Source: Leucosporidium creatinivorum (taxonomy: Eukaryota > Basidiomycota > Microbotryomycetes > Leucosporidiales > Leucosporidiaceae). From it: a stretch of DNA of 64,000 nt. How positions within the stretch are numbered: the first letter of the stretch is position 1; every line of letters starts with the position of its first letter. Below are positions 56,934 through 64,000 of this stretch, one piece after another. The translations under genes and the position numbers were made by a program. The stretch is from positions 1,243,425-1,307,424 of the forward strand of contig BCKL01000002.1 in NCBI GenBank assembly GCA_001600635.1, read 5' to 3'. The notes beneath the pieces were generated by a model. That model searched no databases, was not told the DNA's origin, and saw nothing but the letters and a program-made list of their open reading frames with translations.

Positions 56934-59900
56934 ATGAGGCTCCTCGGCTTCTCTGCAGCGGTCGTAGCGCTGCTCGCTACATCCACAGCAGCACACGGCG
57001 ATCATGCACATGAGCATCACGAGCAGCACGAGCTTCCACTGGATCAAGCGTTGGCGGCTGCGAACCAGGTGCGCTCCACTTGGCCGTTTCTGGGGGCTCA
57101 GAGATCGCTGTAGCTGACCATTGCCTCGGGACAGTCGCTACTCTGGGGAACCTACCGACCCAACCTCTACTTTGGTCTCCGCCCTCGTCTGCCGTCGTCG
57201 CTCTTGACCGGAGTGGTCTGGTTCGGCGCGCACGACTTTCTCTCGCACAAGAAGGCTCGGCATGCTTGCGACCAAGGGGATGGGCTCGTATACACCTTCA
57301 CGGAGCACGATGGACGTGGAGCGGCCGTGCAGGTTGTCAAGGACGAGCTCAACAACGTGGAGTTGACGATGAAGTTCTTAAAGGTGCCCGCGCCGGAGGG
57401 TGGTGAGTTTGGTCAGGCTGCAGAACAGCCGAGACAAAGCTAACAACTTGTACCCTGCTCTAGGTGGAAGCTGGGCCGTTCGCATTTCTGGCAAGCCTCT
57501 CAAGCCGGGTGCGTTGCCATCACCGTCGCCTCTTGTGTGCTCCAGCTGACCCTCGAGCTACATCAGAGCACCTCTCGCGCATCTCACTACTCAACTACTT
57601 TGGCAACGATGGCCCTCTCGGTTTCCTGGAGATGGTCAACGACGAGGACGACGAGGTGAGCTCGCGCTCGGTGGGGCTCAGCTCGAGTGGAGGCGCTAAC
57701 CTTGTCAACCTACAGGGACTCGAGGGCACCGTGGAGCTCAAAGGATCGGCCAATGGTCTCGGCGACTTCACGCTCCGTATCGAGGACAGTGAGTGCTCCT
57801 TCGACGGCTGGAGCGAGCGCCGAGCTGACCTACTTGACTTCGAACGAGGAGACCCCGACAACGAGAAGATCATTCGCGGTCCTCATGCCGACGACTTTGA
57901 GAACCGACTCGAGCGCACGCACTTCTATGGCGCACCCGTCCCCGCCGGTCAAGTGTGGCGAGCGAAGGGTGAGTGCCGTCTCGTCTCTCTCGACCTTGTC
58001 GACTATTGCTGACTCGCCTCATCTCTCTTACCTGCAGACCTCTTCATGAACGCCATCCAAGCCAACTCGCATGAGGTCCTCAAGCCGTACGGCCAGGACA
58101 ACCCGCCCGACCCGGCCCTCCTCTTCCAGCTCCCTGACGAGGTGAGGTACGGAGCCAACCTCTTCGGCTTCCAACGCACCTACCAAGGTACCTGGAGCAC
58201 GGACATCTTCTTTGACTCGGCTGTGCTGCCATTCAAGCTGGATTGTGAGTTTCGAGCCCTCGCCTCTTCTCCCTGCTCGTACGCCGAGCTGACCGTTCAC
58301 CTCTCACTCGCCAACCCAACAGCGAAAACCCTCGACGCCGGTCTCACCGCCTCCTCGGGCTCCTTCCACGGCCGCTTCGCTGCGACCTTCCCCCTCGCCT
58401 CCTCCTTCACTCCCGCTCAAATCGCCTTCGCCGAGCACATCACCTCGAACCTCCTCGGCGGCATCGGGTACTTCCATGGGTCGAGTATCGTGGATAAGAA
58501 CTTTGCGCACGAGTGGGATGATGAGGATGAGTTTGAGGGAGGGAGGGGGAGGCAGCCTAAGCCCGAGTTGACGGAGGAAAGGGAGCTGTTGACGGCGACG
58601 CCGAGTAGGAGTTTCTTCCCGAGGGGGTTCTACTGGTGAGCCACCTCTCTCCAGGATTCCTCTTCCGTCTCTCTCCACTCTCCTCGCCGTCGACTCGAGG
58701 CTTCGCCGTTCGCAGACCCTTCGCTGACCTCCCACGCTTCTCGTCAACAGGGACGAAGGCTTCCACCTCCTCGTCGTCGGGGCCTGGGACAACGATCTCT
58801 CACTCACCATTCTCGCCGATTGGATCAACCTCATCGACTCGGACGGCTGGGTCGCCCGCGAGCAAATCCTCGGCGAAGAAGCTCGTTCCAAGGTCCCTCA
58901 GCAGTTCCAGACCCAGTACCCTACCTACGCCAACCCTCCTACCCTTTCTATGGCCGTTACCGCTTACATCGACCGTCTCAAGAAAGCTGGTATTAGCTTG
59001 GACGACCTCGAGGCAGGAGGCGGCGGCGGAGGGCTCGATTCCCTGCATATCGACCGACCCCAACTCGCAAAGGAGTACCTCACTTCCATCTACGCCAAGC
59101 TCAAGCTCCACTACGACTGGTTCCGCACCTCGCAGCGGGGGCAGATTCGCGAGTGGGGTCGTCGGGCGCATTCGAGGTCCGAGGGGTATAGGTGGAGAGG
59201 CAGGACCGCGGATCATGTATTGACGAGTGGGTTGGATGATTATCCGAGGGCCAAGCCGCCGCATATTGGGGAGTTGCACCTCGATTTGATCTCGTGGATG
59301 GGCTTCTTCTCGAAGACGATGGGTGAGATTGCCGAGTTCCTTGGGGAGGAGGAGGATCTGGCCGAGTTTGAGGGCAATTATGAGGCGATTGTGAGGAATA
59401 TTGAGGGTGAGTTGAGGTTGAGCGGAGGTTGAGGAGCGGCGACGGAAGCTGATGTCCTCTCCGTCTTCGCCGAGCAGACCTTCATTGGAGCGAGGAGAGG
59501 CAGATGTACTGTGACACTTCGGTCGACGAAGATGGTGCGTCGCTCACTTCCCTCTGCTACACCTCAGCACCCGACTCACCGCTCTCCTTCCCACAGACGA
59601 GTCGATCCACATCTGCCACCCCGGCTACATCTCCCTCTTCCCCTTCCTCCTTGGCCTCCTCCCTCCCTCCTCTCCCCACCTCTCCTCCATCCTCGACCTT
59701 ATGCGCGATCCCGAGCACCTCTGGTCACCCTACGGCATCCGCAGCTTGTCCAAGCAGGACGAGCATTTCGGCAAGGGCGAGGATTATTGGCGCGGTCCCA
59801 TTTGGGTGCAGATGAACTATATGGCGTTGAGTGCGCTGTACAAGGTGAGCTTCAGGCTGCGGTTGGGAGTGAGGAAAGTGGATAGAGCGACGAGAGCTGA

Positions 59901-60319
59901 CCGTTCCCTTCGGGTCGGCGTTGGCAGACTTATGCGAAGCAGCCAGGACCAAATCAGATTCGGGCGGCCGAGATTTACGCCGAGCTGAGGACCAATGTCA
60001 TCAATAATGTCTTCTCGGTGCGTTTGCTGCTTCCCTTTCCTCGCTGTAGCCGAGCTGACCTCGTTTCGGCCGAGCAGGAGTACGAGCGGACTGGCACCGT
60101 TTGGGAGCAGTACGATGCTGTTACAGGCGAGGGCAAGCGGAGGTGGGTCATACGTTTGACTCAAGAGACTCGAGCTAACACTCTACCACCCTACAGCAAC
60201 CCCTTCACGGGCTGGACGAGTTTGGTGACGCTGAGTACGCGTCTGAGGCAAATGAGCGTGTGTGGACGCGTTGTGCTGATCATTTGCTCTGCTCTACAGT
60301 CATGGCGGAGCAGTACTAG
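56934..60319 (+). CDS. CWH41: ER mannosyl-oligosaccharide glucosidase I (GH63)
   Basis: Removes the outermost glucose from N-glycans just after transfer in the endoplasmic reticulum. The start MRLLGFSAAVVALLATSTAA is a clear signal peptide, followed by a His-rich stretch. The GH63 N-domain has SLLWGTYRPNLYFGLRPRLP and FLSHKKARHACDQGDGLVYT. The catalytic (alpha/alpha)6 barrel shows GGIGYFHGSSIVDKNF, TPSRSFFPRGFYWDEGFHLL, WDNDLSLTILADWINLIDSD, GWVAREQILGEEARSKVP, HVLTSGLDDYPRAKPPH, LWSPYGIRSLSKQDEHF, DYWRGPIWVQMNYMALSAL and NPFTGWTSLVTLIMAEQY. These are the family's conserved D/E-containing loops. About ten introns; TAG is at 60317-60319. Length and motif order match complete enzymes. No C-terminal retention motif is seen. 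Confidence 0.94.
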
Positions 60320-60462
60320 GTGGTATAGAGCTTGGAATCAAACCAGAACTCGAAACGAGAGCCGAGCGAGCCTGTGCTTAGCTTTCGCGAGCTGGGTCAA
60401 AAGCGCCCAAGTCGAGCCTCACCTCTCCCCGCTTCCCGCTTCCTTTCGTCCCCTGCTCGCTT

Positions 60463-63400
60463 ATGTCGTCTCTGCCGGCTAGCAAGAAGGCCAAAATGGA
60501 CATTGACAGCAACAGTACAGCAGGAGGGCGCACTACCCGCTCTCAGTCGGCAGCGTCCTCCTCTGCTGCAGCCCAACAAGCCAGCAGCGCTTCAGCCTCC
60601 ACGACCAACAAGCGCCCCGCCTCGCCCATCTACATCGACGACGACGACGACGATGATGATGAGCCCTTCGAGTACGACTCGGACGTCCCCAGCGTTGAAG
60701 TGGTACAGAGCGACCATGGCATGGACCTCGACGAGCAGCAAGAGGGAGGCGACGACGACGATGGCTGTATCGTCCTGTCCAGCGATCACGACGACGACGA
60801 CGAGCAGCCTCAGACGCCACCCGAGCCCATCCGCCCTCAGCAGAAGGGCAAGCTCACCTCGCGCAAGCAGTTCCAGGCAGACGTCGCTCACCTCGGCGAG
60901 AGGTTCAACGCGGGCACTGAGCTCGTTTCGGGTAAGAAGGCTCTCGGAGCACGGTGGTTGGTAGGGATGAGAGGGGAACAGAAGCTGACAAGGCTACTCG
61001 ACTACACACCTGCAGGCTTCAAGAAGGAGGACGACGAGCAGGTGTGCTTCACCCTCCCCCACGATGCGTTCGCGGATGGTCTCCAGCTGGTCCTCATGTT
61101 CCCCGACCTCTCGGGCTACCCCAACTCGCACCAGTACCTCTGCTGCTCGAGGAACGACAGCATCCCGCCCGACGTCGAAGACATCATGTCCGAGGCCACC
61201 AAGTGAGTTCTGGTGCTGGCTGCTCTTGCTCGGCGGACGCACATCTTTTGACCTCAGCTGACCATCTCGTTCGCTGTGCAGCCTTCCCAAACAGGCCGAC
61301 CGCTCCCTCAACGGCATCATCCAGTTCCTCATCCAGCGCCTCGTCCTCAAGGAAACGTCGCCTTACGCCTCGGCCAAGCCCTCGCAGGCTCAGTCTTCGG
61401 ACGAAGAAGGCGACTACTTCCCAGAAGACGACGAGATCTTTGGTCTCACCGCTACGCCTTCGCAATCCCCTGCTATGAGTGCTGCTTTGAGGGCGTGAGT
61501 CGCTCCCTCTGGGCCGAGCGGTGAGACCGAAGCTGACCTCGGCGCTCGGCTTTCCTCTCGCAGCGATTTCAAGGAGCTCAAGGAGGCGGGCTACATGCCT
61601 GGCTACACTCGCGTCTCGGAGCTCGACAACGTCGTCTCGGTCGCCAAGTCGGTCAACAGCCTCGGCGTTCCCCTCAACGCTCTCCAGGCGTGGGATTCGG
61701 ACCTCATCACCGGCGAAGTCGTCTACCTTGTCCTGCTCATGAACTTTGGCTCCAAGTACCCCGTGCGTCGCTTCTCTGCATCTCTGATAGTATATCTTCC
61801 ACTGACCGACCTCGCTACACAGGTCAAGCCCGACAGCGGCACTCGCGGAGAGGTCCAGTTCAAGGTTGGCATCTCGCCCAAATACAAGCCTAGCAAGACG
61901 GCCATCGCCGCCGCCTTCCGCGCTCACAGCGCCAACACCTACACCAGTACCCTTTCACATCGCATCGTCCTTCCCGGTCGCCCGCTGACGTTTCTCGTCC
62001 TGCTTCCCTTCTCGCAGAGGGCGAGTTCCAAGCCATCAGCCTCAGCGCTCCCCTCGACTCGCTCTTCTCGGACGCGTTCCAGAAGGTCCTTCTGACGAGG
62101 AGGAGCAACTCGGGCTGCGGATGGGCGGGAGCGGAGCATCACTGCTTGCAGCCCGACTCGAGTAAGGATGGGTTTGACAAGAAGACGTGTCGCGAGGCCG
62201 ACAAGGAGGAGAAGGCCATATCGGGGTCGTACTTGGTGAGTCCCGATAGCCTTAGGACCAGAGCTAGAGCTGACGACTACTCTACAGCTCCCCAAGGATC
62301 CGATGAGCAAGTCGAGCAAGCCGACGAGCAACTACCCTCTCCTCGCCTTCTCCTACCTCCTTCGTCGCTTCGTCATGTGCCCTCGCTTCTGTCTCATCTG
62401 CTTCAAGTGCGCTTGAACCTCTTTGCTCCCTCCTCGCTGTTCGCTGACCCTCGCCGTGCTCTTTCACAGGACTGTCGACCAAACGATCACGGCGCTCAAG
62501 CCCTTCGTCTGCGACTCGCAACTCTGCCTCTTCCAGCTCATCTCGCTCGGCCTCGGTCCTTCCCTCGAACACGAGATCAAGACGAACGCTTCGGCCGTGG
62601 ACCTCCTCGTCCAGCTCGCCTTCACCAGTGCCAAGGAGAATGCGCTCAAGGGCGAGCACCAACCTCAGGGATTGAGCTTGGAGGTCCCCGCCAACCCGCT
62701 CTCGTACAAGAAGGGAGATGCGACGGTCGAGTTTGATGGATTGGATCAGTTTGCGAGGAACGCTGGAGTCGTCGCCCTCATCGCCGAGCTGCCTCCCGTC
62801 GTAAGTTCTCCTTGCCCTCGACCGACCCTCGCTCGGAGAAAATGTGCTGACCTCACACTTTCACACCACAACAGCTCGACATGCGCGCCTGGCTCGCGGG
62901 CGAAGACCTCTCGGACAACGACCGCCTCCTCAACCGCAACCGCAAGCTCCCCGACATGCGCGACGGATCCATCTCCAACTCTGCCTGGAAGCTCTTGCGC
63001 TGGATCGTCGCTTCCAACACGTCGTACCTTAAGCAGATCGAGGATGAGGACGAGCTGGTCCAAGGCGTCCCCAAGGCGTACAGGCAGTTCAGGCTCGTCG
63101 TGGGAAGTCCGGCGAAGGAGCATTTGCTCAAGGAGGCGATCAAGGCTGCGCAGGCGAAGAACGCGAACGCTAGGTCGTACCCTACGCTCTACGCTTGGCA
63201 TGGAAGCGCGGTCAAGAACTGGCATTCGATGTGAGTTGCTCAGCTCGCCTCGTCTCGTCGTCGCCGAGCTGATTCTCGCTTTCCACTCGACAGCCTCCGT
63301 GAGGGCCTTCACTTCAAGGAGACCATCAACGGACGTGCCTACGGCCATGGAGTCTACACCGCCAAAGACGGAGCCATCTCGATGGGCACCTACTCGCAGC

Positions 63401-64000
63401 CGTCGCAGGGCACCTGGAAGAACGCCGAGTTCGGAATCGGCAAGATGGCCGCGCTTGTCGAATTGGTCAACTTGCCCAACGAGTTCGTGTGAGTAGTTGA
63501 TCGTCTCCTGCTCGACTGTCTACCTCAACCGAGCTAACCTTGTTCGGTCGCCTTCGCAGCTCGAGCAACCCCTACCTCGTCGTCGACAAGCTCGACTGGA
63601 TCCAGTGCCGCTACCTCCTCATCCAGCGCACCACCACTTACAGCAGTACCTCGGAGACGACTGGCTCGGGTGAGGAAGCCGTCGGCGCCGCGAGGGGCCA
63701 CCTTACTCGTCCCATCGCTCTCGACCCGGCGCACCCTCTCGTCCTCAATAGCGCCAGGATTAGCATTCCCGATGTAACGCCCAAGTTGGAGGCGATGGAT
63801 AGGAAGTTGGCGGGAACGTTTGAGGAGCTGTGAGTCGATCTTGTTCGCCCGACCGAGGAGTGAAAACTGACCCTTCGCCTCGCCTCGTCTCGCAGCAACA
63901 TGTCCGACACCGAACTGATGAAGGACCCTCCTCCCAAGCGTCCCCTCGGTGCCAACTCCTCGTCCAACTTTCTCAGCTCGACTTCGCTCTCCCAGTCCCA
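60463..64000 (+). CDS. PARP-family ADP-ribosyltransferase of the fungal PARP/UBC type, partial at window end
   Basis: Starts MSSLPASKKAKMDIDSNST with a low-complexity acidic N-tail (YIDDDDDDDDEPFEY). A conserved middle follows, with a Cys-rich block (MCPRFCLICF, then ALKPFVCDSQLCLFQLISLG and LGPSLEHEI), as in PARP6/8-like proteins. The catalytic domain has YAWHGSAVKNWHSILREGLH (His of the triad), GRAYGHGVYTAKDG (Tyr of the triad) and DKLDWIQCRYLLI. At the third position I see no Glu, so mono- rather than poly-ADP-ribosylation is expected. The sequence goes on past the catalytic part (NMSDTELMKDPPPKRPLGAN) and leaves the window. In fungi such proteins often carry a ubiquitin-conjugating-enzyme domain C-terminally, which cannot be seen here. 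About a dozen introns are present. Function in DNA-damage or ubiquitin signalling is inference. Confidence 0.85.

Overview
This window looks like a piece of nuclear genome from a basidiomycete yeast or fungus. It is GC-rich, the genes are packed tightly on both strands, and almost every gene is cut by short introns of about 55-80 bases. The introns have GTRNGT-type donors, a GCTGAC or GCTAAC branch-point box and a CAG or TAG acceptor. The gene content fits too: CAP59- and CAP10-type glycosyltransferases, a WOPR regulator, a sphingolipid C9-methyltransferase and a PARP of the fungal UBC-linked type. A red-yeast (Pucciniomycotina) origin is my inference from general style, not a proven placement.

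Layout from left to right. 1-6.0 kb: a GT69 (CAP59-like) glycosyltransferase, a membrane-anchored acyl-protein-thioesterase-like hydrolase and an O-fucosyltransferase-like type II membrane protein. 6.6-9.4 kb: a chromodomain protein. 11.3-12.8 kb: a WOPR (Gti1/Pac2) transcription factor with about 1.9 kb of gene-poor DNA in front of it. 13.1-15.6 kb: an M20 metallodipeptidase (Dug1/CNDP type). 15.9-22.3 kb: a very long RIF1 gene. 22.3-28.0 kb: a PHO84-type phosphate transporter with a broken second copy of its promoter and first exon 3.5 kb away. 28.0-33.9 kb: TRM7 tRNA methyltransferase, a CAP10/GT90 glycosyltransferase and a Hikeshi/OPI10 homologue whose start codon is split by an intron. 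34.5-38 kb: a small orphan gene, then the first arm of a large inverted repeat. 38.2-52.6 kb (the loop between the arms): a mitochondrial-type helical-repeat protein, sphingolipid C9-methyltransferase, a phytanoyl-CoA dioxygenase relic, deoxyhypusine synthase, VIP1 inositol pyrophosphate kinase, TRAPPC2L and ribosomal protein eL42. 53.1-55.7 kb: the second, inverted arm. 55.7-64 kb: a phosphopantetheinyl transferase, ER glucosidase I (GH63), and a PARP gene that runs off the window.

The genes are mostly single-copy housekeeping loci and do not form an operon-like system. Several touch protein or surface glycan work (GT69, O-FucT-like, GT90, GH63) and three touch chromatin or telomeres (chromodomain protein, RIF1, PARP), but neither group is contiguous. 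The most unusual structure is the inverted repeat of about 2.6 kb (about 34.9-37.6 kb and 53.1-55.7 kb). It flanks 15.5 kb of unique genes. Each arm carries a truncated eL42 copy and an F-box-like gene, the two F-box copies are damaged in different ways, and undetermined bases cluster in the arms.
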